Assembly: GCA_002709695.1 (NCBI GenBank)
Contig: PAQF01000025.1
Span: forward strand, 122,176 to 186,175
Reading direction: 5' to 3'
Length of the DNA: 64,000 nt
DNA from: Candidatus Poribacteria bacterium
Lineage (GTDB): Bacteria; Poribacteria; WGA-4E; UBA9662
Below, in pieces: positions 56,057 through 63,610 of this stretch. The notes beneath the pieces were generated by a model. The model worked only from the letters and a program-made list of their open reading frames with translations, had not been told where the DNA came from and did not search any database. The translations under genes and the position numbers were made by a program. Position 1 is the stretch's first letter; every line of letters begins with the position of its first letter.

Positions 56057-56611
56057 CTAAGGTTCAACAATTGGAACCCCTGCCTTGTCCATCGGACAAT
56101 CTTCAGGATGGTAGGTTGAAACATTAATGTTTGCTAAGGAAAATTGGGGAACACCAAAATCAATAGGAGTAGACGAACGATCAACAAGAAAAGCGACAGC
56201 AACTACTTCTCCCTGATGCTGCCGAGTGAGATCTATCAACTTAGAAACAGACCCTCCTGTTGTTAAAACGTCATCAACCACAAGTACGCGATCTCCCGAA
56301 TTAATCTGAAAACCTGGACGAAGTATCATTTCACCATTTCGCTTCTCACCAAACATAGCACGTGCAATAAGTGCCTGTGCAACTTCATGAGCAATAATTA
56401 CACCACCAATAGCCGGGCCTATCACCACATCAACTTCATAATCGACCTGTTTGGAAAGCTCTTTACAAAGTTGTGCTGCAATTTCCGGATACTGTAACAC
56501 AACTGCTGTCTGCAAAAAACAATCACTATGTAAACCAGACCTAAGTCGAAAATGGCCTTTGAGCAAGGCCCCCGTTTTCTCAAAAACCTCCAAAACCTTC
56601 TCTGTTGTCAT
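56057..56611 (-). CDS. pyrE: Orotate phosphoribosyltransferase
   Basis: A 184-residue type I phosphoribosyltransferase of UMP synthesis. The PRPP loop V-L-V-V-D-D-V-L-T-T-G-G-S (about 109-121) is the diagnostic motif. F-R-L-R-S-G-L-H-S-D at about 21-30 matches the orotate-site segment, and V-I-G-P-A-I-G-G-V-I follows. It overlaps pyrF by 4 bp, giving adjacent last two steps of the pathway. Confidence 0.94.
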   Translation of the reverse strand: MTTEKVLEVFEKTGALLKGHFRLRSGLHSDCFLQTAVVLQYPEIAAQLCKELSKQVDYEVDVVIGPAIGGVIIAHEVAQALIARAMFGEKRNGEMILRPGFQINSGDRVLVVDDVLTTGGSVSKLIDLTRQHQGEVVAVAFLVDRSSTPIDFGVPQFSLANINVSTYHPEDCPMDKAGVPIVEP

Positions 56612-57318
56612 TTGTTTATCTCCTCCAGAATTAATTCTGTGGCCTGGAAAGAATCAACGGCTTGAGTGATCGGACGACCAACAACAATTTGATTAGCACC
56701 AGCATCAATTGCTTCCCTAGGTGTCATAACCCGCTTCTGATCCCCTAAGCTGGAAGATTTAGGCCGAACGCCCGGTGTCACAATCCAGAACCGAGCCCCA
56801 CACCTTTTCCTGATAATTTCGATTTCTAAAGGTGATGCAACCACACCATCCAATCCTGCTTCCTGTGCACAAACCGCCAAATATGCGACCTGCTCAGAGA
56901 GTGTACGACTACTAGCAAAATCTCCTTGAAAAGTTGCCTGATTCATACTTGTCAAAACTGTAACACCCAACAATTTAGGTTTTGAAATGCCAAGTTTATC
57001 AGAGACTTCTTCAGCAGAACGATTCGCAGTTTTCATCATCTCAATCCCTCCCGAAGCATGAATATTAATCATGTTTGCCCCAATCGCAACTGCAGAAGCC
57101 ACAGCCCCCCCAACTGTGTTAGGAATATCATGAAATTTAAGATCGAGAAACACAGATTTTTCTGCACCACACAATTGTTCGACAATACACGGACCAGTAC
57201 TGGTAAAAAGTTGCTTACCTACTTTGAACCACGAGACAAAACCAGACAATTCTCTAACAGTTTGAGTTACTTGACCCAAATCATCAAAGTCGAGAGCCAC
57301 AATCAGGCGATTATCCAT
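56608..57318 (-). CDS. pyrF: Orotidine 5'-phosphate decarboxylase
   Basis: A ~236-residue TIM barrel. The catalytic D-L-K-F-H-D-I-P-N-T segment, N-terminal L-I-V-A-L-D-F and the phosphate-binding V-T-P-G-V-R-P and I-V-V-G-R-P-I-T are present. I start it at ATG 57318 because the usual R-L-I-V-A-L-D-F opening follows directly; the longer frame to 57357 adds 13 unlikely residues inside the JAMM gene. Overlap with the JAMM gene is 8 bp and with pyrE 4 bp, so translation is probably coupled. Confidence 0.94.
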   Translation of the reverse strand: MDNRLIVALDFDDLGQVTQTVRELSGFVSWFKVGKQLFTSTGPCIVEQLCGAEKSVFLDLKFHDIPNTVGGAVASAVAIGANMINIHASGGIEMMKTANRSAEEVSDKLGISKPKLLGVTVLTSMNQATFQGDFASSRTLSEQVAYLAVCAQEAGLDGVVASPLEIEIIRKRCGARFWIVTPGVRPKSSSLGDQKRVMTPREAIDAGANQIVVGRPITQAVDSFQATELILEEINK

Positions 57319-57802
57319 TCGAACTGTCAATTTCTGATTCCAGATAATCACCAACATTCAAATCCCAAGTATATACCCGCATACTCTCCAAAATCTGCAC
57401 CTCACTATCATCTCCACAAACTGGAATTACGATGTAAGATGCGTCAGGGTATAATGGCTCATCCCATACTGTAGCGTCGGCCTTATCTTTTTCCGAAAAA
57501 TAGGCGTGGTGATTTGGATGGGAATGATAAAATGCTTTAATTGGCCGATTTTTCGCTTCCGACTCTTTACAAATCTCTAGTAACTCTTTGGGATCGATTT
57601 GATATGCAGTACGCGCATCTCGAGGATAAGTGGATGGATCCTCCAGATGAAGTTGGTTCTGTACATTCGTGCATTGCCGCAAAAAATCCTGCTCACCATC
57701 ACTCAGGATAATACCACAGCATTCCTCAGGAAAGTCTGATTTTGCATGGTCAGAAATTTGTTTGAGTATTCCTATATTAAGTTTCAACAAACTATCTTTC
57801 AC
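57311..57802 (-). CDS. JAMM/MPN+ metallopeptidase (M67), Mec-like
   Basis: A 163-residue zinc peptidase. The JAMM motif is complete: E26/E27 in P-E-E-C-C-G, then H93-S-H95-P, seven residues, S103-x2-D106. Mec of Mycobacterium tuberculosis removes cysteine from CysO; QbsD of Pseudomonas fluorescens trims a sulfur carrier to expose Gly-Gly. Here the gene begins 5 bp after a CysO-like carrier that carries a masking tail, so either or both roles fit. It is linked by overlap to pyrF downstream. Confidence 0.88.
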   Translation of the reverse strand: MKDSLLKLNIGILKQISDHAKSDFPEECCGIILSDGEQDFLRQCTNVQNQLHLEDPSTYPRDARTAYQIDPKELLEICKESEAKNRPIKAFYHSHPNHHAYFSEKDKADATVWDEPLYPDASYIVIPVCGDDSEVQILESMRVYTWDLNVGDYLESEIDSSNG

Positions 57803-57807
57803 GTTAG

Positions 57808-58095
57808 CTAAAAGATCAAAATACCACCGGCAATTGCCGGGATAATTGAGACTTCATCCCCATCGTTCACTGGAGTCGACTTTCCTTCCAAAAAGCGAAT
57901 GTCTTCATCATTCAAATATATATTAACAAAGCGACGGATATTGTCCGATTCATCATAAATTCGCTCTTTAATACCTGGGTAATTAGCATCAAGGTCATCA
58001 ATCAACAACTCAATATTGTTCCCATTTACTTCGACTTCCGGTTTATTTTGCGTAAGCTTGCGCAATGGTGTTGGAATTCTTACAATAACAGACAT
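57808..58095 (-). CDS. cysO: CysO-type ubiquitin-like sulfur carrier with masked C-terminus
   Basis: A 95-residue beta-grasp MoaD/ThiS family protein. V-R-I-P-T-P-L-R-K-L, D-D-L-D-A-N-Y-P-G-I-K-E-R, R-F-V-N-I-Y-L-N-D-E-D-I-R-F and D-G-D-E-V-S-I-I-P-A-I-A-G-G match mycobacterial CysO closely. CysO normally ends at Gly-Gly, whose thiocarboxylate donates sulfur. Here G90-G91 is followed by I-L-I-F and then the stop codon, so the tail must be removed before activation. The JAMM peptidase gene directly downstream is the obvious candidate. No MoeB/MoeZ-like activator is in the window. Confidence 0.88.
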   Translation of the reverse strand: MSVIVRIPTPLRKLTQNKPEVEVNGNNIELLIDDLDANYPGIKERIYDESDNIRRFVNIYLNDEDIRFLEGKSTPVNDGDEVSIIPAIAGGILIF

Positions 58096-58158
58096 AAAGC
58101 CTTACCCTCCTCTATAAATAAAATCTTAAATAGTGTATGACACAATTCTAATTCGACA

Positions 58159-58929
58159 CTAAATCGAAAAATGGAGACCACACTCTTTTTTGTTTCCCTC
58201 TTCTACCTGTACATTTTGCCAGCGCCAGCGACCTGCCCGTCGAGATTCACCAGGTAGCATTGGTGTTGTACATATTATACAACCAAGTGAGTCATAAAAT
58301 TGACCGTTCATCCTCGACACCAACAATGGATTAATAGGAATATCATGTTCTTTAATAAAATCCCGTACTTGCTTCTCTGTCCAATCGAAGAGAGGATTGA
58401 TCTTCAAAATCGACCTACCTTTCCGTTCAACAATCTGCGCCTTGGGAACGCTCCGCCTATTTTCTGACTGATCACGGCGAAGTCCAGAAAACCACACATC
58501 AATATTTTCTCTCAATAATCGTTCTAGAGGTTCCACTTTCCGAGTATGACAACAATGTTCCTGCTTATCTTTGCTATCAAAGAACAGAAATTCTCCATGA
58601 AGGTTGACCATCCGATCTACGTTCTCTAAATCCGGTTTTATGCGCTCGATCTGTATTCCATATCGAGCTTCAACCTTCTCCAAAAAAGTGTAAGTTTCGG
58701 GAAAAAGACGCAACGTATCTATAGTACAAACACGAAACGGTATTCCATTTTCATGTGCCATGTGAGTTATAATCATTCCAGTCAATTGACCACTAGTAAT
58801 TATGACAGCACGCTCCTCAAAACGCTTAAACATTTGAAACAAAATTTCTTGAGGCCGATCAATTTGACGAACCTCATAACAAAACCTACTGTTGATTTCT
58901 GGCAAGCAGTTTTCAGCCATTCTAATCAC
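58159..58929 (-). CDS. cysH: Assimilatory adenylyl-sulfate (APS) reductase, Fe-S CysH
   Basis: A 256-residue thioredoxin- or glutaredoxin-dependent sulfonucleotide reductase producing sulfite. C126-C127 (H-C-C-H-T-R-K-V-E-P-L) and C217-x2-C220 (C-I-I-C) are the four ligands of the [4Fe-4S] cluster that marks APS-reducing members, and C250 in E-C-G-L-H is the catalytic cysteine. G-L-R-R-D-Q-S-E-N-R is the substrate loop. Its start overlaps cysK by 4 bp, and 63 bp follow before the cysO start. It supplies sulfur for the cysteine locus; sulfite reductase is not in the window. Confidence 0.92.
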   Translation of the reverse strand: MIRMAENCLPEINSRFCYEVRQIDRPQEILFQMFKRFEERAVIITSGQLTGMIITHMAHENGIPFRVCTIDTLRLFPETYTFLEKVEARYGIQIERIKPDLENVDRMVNLHGEFLFFDSKDKQEHCCHTRKVEPLERLLRENIDVWFSGLRRDQSENRRSVPKAQIVERKGRSILKINPLFDWTEKQVRDFIKEHDIPINPLLVSRMNGQFYDSLGCIICTTPMLPGESRRAGRWRWQNVQVEEGNKKECGLHFSI

Positions 58930-59876
58930 TCTATATCAGTATTATCACTCTCTTCAAAATGGTCAGAGAGGCTTAAATATCGTTCGCCGGTATCACAAAG
59001 AATAGTTACCAACCGCTTATCTGCACCAAGCTCAGATGCTAACTGCAACGCAGCACACATATTTGCACCAGAGGAAATACCAACAAGTAATCCTTCTTCC
59101 TTGGAAATTTTCTTCATCATATCATAAGCATCTTCATCAGATACAGTGATAACCTGATCCATAATGTCAACGTTCAAGACTTTTGGTACCATCCCGGCAC
59201 CAATTCCATCGATACGAGTAGGTGCCGGGCTACCTCCCGACAACACGGGAGATACACTAGGCTCAACAGCTACAACTTGTGTTCTTCTTGAATGTTTTTT
59301 TAATTCCTCACCAACTCCGGTTAAGGTCCCTCCGGTCCCCACACCTGTTACAAAGGCGTCGATTGGCTGGTCAAAAGCTTCAATAATTTCCTTAGCTGTT
59401 GTACAACGGTGAGCCTCCGGGTTAGCAGCATTACAGAACTGATTTGGCATATAGTGCCTTGGTTTCCTTCTAACAATATCTTCTGCCTCCCAAATTGCGC
59501 CCGCCATACCAGAATCTTCCGGAGTTAAAACAATCTCTACACCATATGCTAAAAGCAAACTATATTTCTCTCGACTAACATTTTCAGGCATAGTCAACAC
59601 AACATTATACCCCTTCGCTATTGCAACGATAGAAAGCCCTATTCCTGTGTTTCCTGCAGTCGGTTCAACAATCGTGTAGCCGGGTTTGAGCCAGCCATGT
59701 TCTTCTGCATCCTCAACCATGGCATAACAAATACGATCCTTAATACTACCACCTGGATTATAAGACTCAAGTTTTGCATAGATTTTTGCGTCGCCCGGTT
59801 GTGTCAAATGATTTAGGCAAATCATCGGTGTATTACCAATTAAATCACTAATATCTCGGACGATTCTCATAAACAA
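58926..59876 (-). CDS. cysK: Cysteine synthase (CysK/CysM family)
   Basis: A 316-residue fold-type II PLP enzyme. PLP binds K46 in G-G-S-I-K-D-R, with P-T-A-G-N-T-G-I-G-L-S as the asparagine loop and G-T-G-G-T as phosphate cup; I-D-G-I-G-A-G-M-V-P-K-V-L-N matches CysK. Overall it is closer to CysK than to mycobacterial CysM, but the context (cysO, JAMM peptidase) suggests it may accept CysO thiocarboxylate instead of, or besides, sulfide. First gene of the operon; promoter at 59922-59950. ATG 59870 is an alternative start. Confidence 0.93.
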   Translation of the reverse strand: MFMRIVRDISDLIGNTPMICLNHLTQPGDAKIYAKLESYNPGGSIKDRICYAMVEDAEEHGWLKPGYTIVEPTAGNTGIGLSIVAIAKGYNVVLTMPENVSREKYSLLLAYGVEIVLTPEDSGMAGAIWEAEDIVRRKPRHYMPNQFCNAANPEAHRCTTAKEIIEAFDQPIDAFVTGVGTGGTLTGVGEELKKHSRRTQVVAVEPSVSPVLSGGSPAPTRIDGIGAGMVPKVLNVDIMDQVITVSDEDAYDMMKKISKEEGLLVGISSGANMCAALQLASELGADKRLVTILCDTGERYLSLSDHFEESDNTDIE

Positions 59877-59921
59877 AGTAACCTATAAGAATTGACCAAA
59901 ACTGTAATTTTCCAAACGTAA

Positions 59922-59950
59922 ATTATAGTACAATTCAAGACCATAATCAA
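59922..59950 (-). promoter_or_regulatory. sigma70-type promoter for the cysteine/pyrimidine operon
   Basis: Reverse strand TTGATT (59950-59945), 17-bp spacer, TATAAT (59927-59922). The predicted start near 59915 gives a ~39-nt leader to ATG 59876. No riboswitch or attenuator fold is apparent in that leader. Confidence 0.65.
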
Positions 59951-59994
59951 CTGTGTATTCAAACTTGACAGGTCCAAATTAAAGTGTGTATCGT

Positions 59995-60789
59995 TCAAAA
60001 CGACTTTGAAACACGTGGCATCAATAGCTCACTATTTCTTGCCAGAGGAAGTCCCGCAAAAGCACATCGGTTGTTCCACTGATCGATTGTTTCGCTAGTT
60101 TTATATTCGTTGATTATCGCATGCCGAGCGGTATTCGTAAAATTGTGTCCAGCGCGATGAACAGCTAAGACGTGAACTATAGCCACATCACCCGCATTCG
60201 CTGACAAAACACAATGTTCTTCCAAGGGAACTTGATCATCAGGAATTCTATACCCATCAGATGTATCCCATTCACCCTTAAGATGACTCTCTGGAAGAAC
60301 CTCTGTCGCACCAGATTCAAACCCAGTATCATCAAGATATGTGATTGCGGCAGCTAGTTCCGGTTTGGTATGCCTTTCATATGGCCAATCCTGATGCCAA
60401 CTCTGATCCGAATAAAATCCAGGCGGTTTGTTCCGCACTTTTCCATTGTGAAAGTCAATGTTTGGCCCAAGTAAATCAACCATAATTGAAACAACTCTTG
60501 GATCAGTAAAGTGATCAAACCAAAAATCACTTGCCAAAACATGATCCATCATTCCCTGCACGTTTTTAGGATTAAATGGATCGATTTCATAGTTTTCCTT
60601 CGGATCCATAAACGAGTAACTCATATTTTTGGGCCGACCATCTGTTTGGGTAATAAGTTGATGAAACTGGCCACGCATTTGGAAAACTTCCTCATAATTA
60701 TACAATGATCGAATTAACAGGTAACCATTATCATGAAAAAATTGAATCTGATCAGACTCCAAACACCATTTTTCATTTATATTTGCCAT
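59995..60789 (-). CDS. Phytanoyl-CoA dioxygenase (PhyH) family protein
   Basis: A 264-residue Fe(II)/2-oxoglutarate oxygenase, second in this window but from a different subgroup than the one at 4585. The family opening F-F-H-D-N-G-Y-L-L-I-R-S-L is followed by the iron ligands H-Q-D in S-W-H-Q-D-W-P-Y and a distal His in V-L-A-V-H-R-A-G-H, then Arg in A-R-H-A-I-I-N-E-Y for the cosubstrate. It follows the SDR gene by 74 bp, so both may act on the same substrate, which cannot be named. Confidence 0.84.
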   Translation of the reverse strand: MANINEKWCLESDQIQFFHDNGYLLIRSLYNYEEVFQMRGQFHQLITQTDGRPKNMSYSFMDPKENYEIDPFNPKNVQGMMDHVLASDFWFDHFTDPRVVSIMVDLLGPNIDFHNGKVRNKPPGFYSDQSWHQDWPYERHTKPELAAAITYLDDTGFESGATEVLPESHLKGEWDTSDGYRIPDDQVPLEEHCVLSANAGDVAIVHVLAVHRAGHNFTNTARHAIINEYKTSETIDQWNNRCAFAGLPLARNSELLMPRVSKSF

Positions 60790-60863
60790 AATTAAGCCCC
60801 ACCTTAACTAAATTACACAGCAAAAACAACGTACACGTATAAAAAATTGACTTTAGCTACCCC

Positions 60864-61652
60864 TTAAGGTGTGCCTCGTCTAGCTCCACCATCCATATAA
60901 ATTGAACTACCAAACATATAAGAGCAAGTCTCAGACGCTAAAAAAGCCACGACATTAGCAATCTCTTCAGGTTCAGCCATACGACCCGCCGGCAGTTCAA
61001 GTTCAAGTTCCTGTAACAATTCTTCTACATCCCTATTTTCGAAAACGGCTCTTGCATTCTGTTGTGCACGCGCGCGGATTGTGTTAGTCAGTCCCGGACA
61101 AATGGTATTCACTAAAATACCATCAATGGAAACTGCATCCGAAAGAGCACGAGTCATATTTAAAATCGTCACATTGGCAACACCCGTTGGTATGTTCCCT
61201 CGACTAGGACTTGTACCGGCTCCTCCAGCAATATTTATAATTCGTCCCCATTGACTCTCCTTCATATAAGGAATAACCAGTTGGGCCATTCGTAAATAAC
61301 TATAACTCTTCAATCGTAACGCATCATCAATACACTTAGCAGATAACTCTAGTACATCAGTATTCTTAGCTGCTCCAACATTATTAACCAATATATCCAC
61401 TCCACCGAACGCCTCTATAGTCTCACACACAACCCGCTGACAACTTTCTTGAGAAGTTAAATCAACAGCAACAGCAAAACCTTCACCACCTATCTCATCG
61501 ATCTCTTTCAACACCTGACTCAGCTCACTCTGAGTCCGAGCTACAACGCAAACGCGAGTACCTTCTCGTGCGAGAGCATGTGCACAGCATCGGCCAATCC
61601 CACGGCTACTGCCAGTGACAATCGCCCGTTTTCCTTCTAACCCTAAATTCAT
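60864..61652 (-). CDS. Short-chain dehydrogenase/reductase
   Basis: A ~262-residue classical SDR. The cofactor motif is T-G-S-S-R-G-I-G-R (about 14-22), N-N-V-G-A marks the central strand, and the C-terminal M-F-G-S-S-I-Y-M-D-G-G-A is typical. The catalytic Ser/Tyr/Lys region is unusual: N-I-A-G-G-A-G-T-S-P-S-R-G replaces the common S-x12-Y-x3-K, so the Tyr is not obvious. ATG 61652 is chosen because GGAG lies seven bases upstream; 61670 would add six residues. Confidence 0.85.
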   Translation of the reverse strand: MNLGLEGKRAIVTGSSRGIGRCCAHALAREGTRVCVVARTQSELSQVLKEIDEIGGEGFAVAVDLTSQESCQRVVCETIEAFGGVDILVNNVGAAKNTDVLELSAKCIDDALRLKSYSYLRMAQLVIPYMKESQWGRIINIAGGAGTSPSRGNIPTGVANVTILNMTRALSDAVSIDGILVNTICPGLTNTIRARAQQNARAVFENRDVEELLQELELELPAGRMAEPEEIANVVAFLASETCSYMFGSSIYMDGGARRGTP

Positions 61653-61721
61653 GTGTATACTCCACATCAACCACTACTTTTCTCAGAACAAGCAATCCTC
61701 TTCAACCTCACACGGCACTAG

Positions 61722-63560
61722 TCAAGAAATTGTAAACCGCCTTACAAGTATCGGATCTACATCATCTTTTAGCAAGAACGGTATGGTTTCCTCACTATAA
61801 TCCAAGTGCTTCAAATATTCAGTTAATTCATGCTCCTGACATGTGAACTCACTTAAAACGACTTGACCGGCTAACGAAATTTGTTGCAGTTTAGCAGCAA
61901 GATTCACAGTACTTCCAAAATAATCTATTCCTGTATCTGCATTTATCGCCATACACGGTCCTTTGTGAATTGTAACCCTTAGCCTTAATCTAGTTTCCTG
62001 ATTGTCTGGCGTGAAATAGCTTTGGATACTTTCCGCAGCAGCAAAAGCATCCTTAGCAGACTGAAATGAGGCCATAACAGCATCACCAATCGTTTTAACA
62101 ACTGTCCCAGAATTATTCTCCACTGCTTCATATAATTTAACAAAATGTTTTCTCACTTCTAGAAAAGCAACGACATCTCCTACTGTTGTGTAAAATTCCG
62201 TAGAACCAACGACATCAGTGAACAAAATGATTTGGGTTCCAATATCCAAGGCAACTCCCTCAGCCACTGCTTCCTCTGGAAAGAAACGCCTAAAATCTGA
62301 ATAATTCAGCAGATCCTTGGGTCTAAAAGCTTGACGATCTTCATCCCTAAACTCAACAATAAAAACTCCTGGCGAATCCGTATTATTTTCAAGCTCCAAC
62401 AAAGGTGCTACTGCTGTCTCGTACCGTTGGCCAACAGCATCTACTTTCCAAATCAAGGATTCCGCTTCAAAATTATCTGATACGTCTAACAGGTTGAAAC
62501 TCATTTCTCCTTTGCTCCTTAATCGATACCTTCCCTGTTTCAAGCGTGTCTGCAGAGTTTCATTAGATTGCGTATCTACCTTTTGGTGTAGTTTAATATG
62601 TGGTCTGTGAATCGGTTCCGCAGAACAATATAGTCTCCTATCAGGATCCCGAATTGCTGAATTGATCCGAAACGTAACCTCAAGCCCATCAGACTTGGTT
62701 GTGTCAAAATCAATCATGCATGGCTCACAACGACCAAGTGTTGGAACTTCAGACAGTTTGCTAAATTCCTGCCGCATATTTCGACAGTGCGGGCAAATAG
62801 TATCCCACTTCATATCTAACAACCCAATCTTTACCGCTCTGAGAAAAGCATTTACTACCTCTTCCTCCGGAAAATTCCACCTCTCTGCGATAGGACGAAT
62901 TCTGATACGACTTATGAAATCATCGTTCTCCGTTAGAATATAGTTCTCTATACTACGCAATAAATCTGGATTGACACCTTCTGACTGCAACCCAACAATG
63001 TAACTTTGCAAATTTTGATATTCATTGGACTTCAACTTTATGGTTTTGGATAAATCTGTCTTTCCACTATCAGCACGAGCAAACTGTTCCATCTTTAAAA
63101 ATATCGACCCAAAATCCTTCTGAACTCCCTTAGCCATCAACAGGGCAAACATTTTGCCAAAAATATTTCTCGGAACAATACCTAAATACATATAAAACTT
63201 CGAGCCATCAACTTCATCAGGTGAATCAGCCAACAGAATGGTTCGGAAATATCGCATTACCCCAGTTACAAAATCATGGTTCTGTATAACCCCTACACGA
63301 TCAACCCAAATCCATTCCTCAAACCATTTTCCTCTCGGATCTTTTCCGTATAATCTGCCATCCACTTCAGCATATTCTCTTTTGGGGAGCCCCCCGAACT
63401 TTCCCAAAAGATTAGTATCAGCTATATAAGGCCAAAGTGCATCAACGTTGAGTTCTGATTCGAACGTAACAATACATTCCACAGGTTTATTGACAGATAT
63501 CACTTCCTCAGACCAAGGATAACGATGATTAAAATATTCAAGAGTAGCTTCTATCGCCAT
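61722..63560 (-). CDS. Class III adenylate/guanylate cyclase with SRPBCC and DUF5939-type modules
   Basis: A 612-residue soluble signalling protein. Residues ~20-160 look like an SRPBCC (START-like) ligand fold, ~200-400 hold a DUF5939-like region with a zinc knuckle C256-x2-C259...C278-x2-C281, and ~440-575 form the class III cyclase domain. Metal-binding Asp residues are D449 (F-T-D-V-V-G-S-T) and D493 (G-D-A-V-M); base-selecting residues K489 and D546 suggest ATP. N553 is present but the transition-state Arg of N-x3-R is Lys557. No membrane segment. Regulation by a small ligand is inferred. Confidence 0.84.
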   Translation of the reverse strand: MAIEATLEYFNHRYPWSEEVISVNKPVECIVTFESELNVDALWPYIADTNLLGKFGGLPKREYAEVDGRLYGKDPRGKWFEEWIWVDRVGVIQNHDFVTGVMRYFRTILLADSPDEVDGSKFYMYLGIVPRNIFGKMFALLMAKGVQKDFGSIFLKMEQFARADSGKTDLSKTIKLKSNEYQNLQSYIVGLQSEGVNPDLLRSIENYILTENDDFISRIRIRPIAERWNFPEEEVVNAFLRAVKIGLLDMKWDTICPHCRNMRQEFSKLSEVPTLGRCEPCMIDFDTTKSDGLEVTFRINSAIRDPDRRLYCSAEPIHRPHIKLHQKVDTQSNETLQTRLKQGRYRLRSKGEMSFNLLDVSDNFEAESLIWKVDAVGQRYETAVAPLLELENNTDSPGVFIVEFRDEDRQAFRPKDLLNYSDFRRFFPEEAVAEGVALDIGTQIILFTDVVGSTEFYTTVGDVVAFLEVRKHFVKLYEAVENNSGTVVKTIGDAVMASFQSAKDAFAAAESIQSYFTPDNQETRLRLRVTIHKGPCMAINADTGIDYFGSTVNLAAKLQQISLAGQVVLSEFTCQEHELTEYLKHLDYSEETIPFLLKDDVDPILVRRFTIS

Positions 63561-63610
63561 AATCGAGATTGATACTTTCTAATGTCTAATAAAAGATTTC
63601 TGATAAAAAC

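Noticed and set aside
57319..57357. Longer start for pyrF
   Set aside because: It adds 13 residues not seen in the family; ATG 57318 gives the canonical N-terminus.
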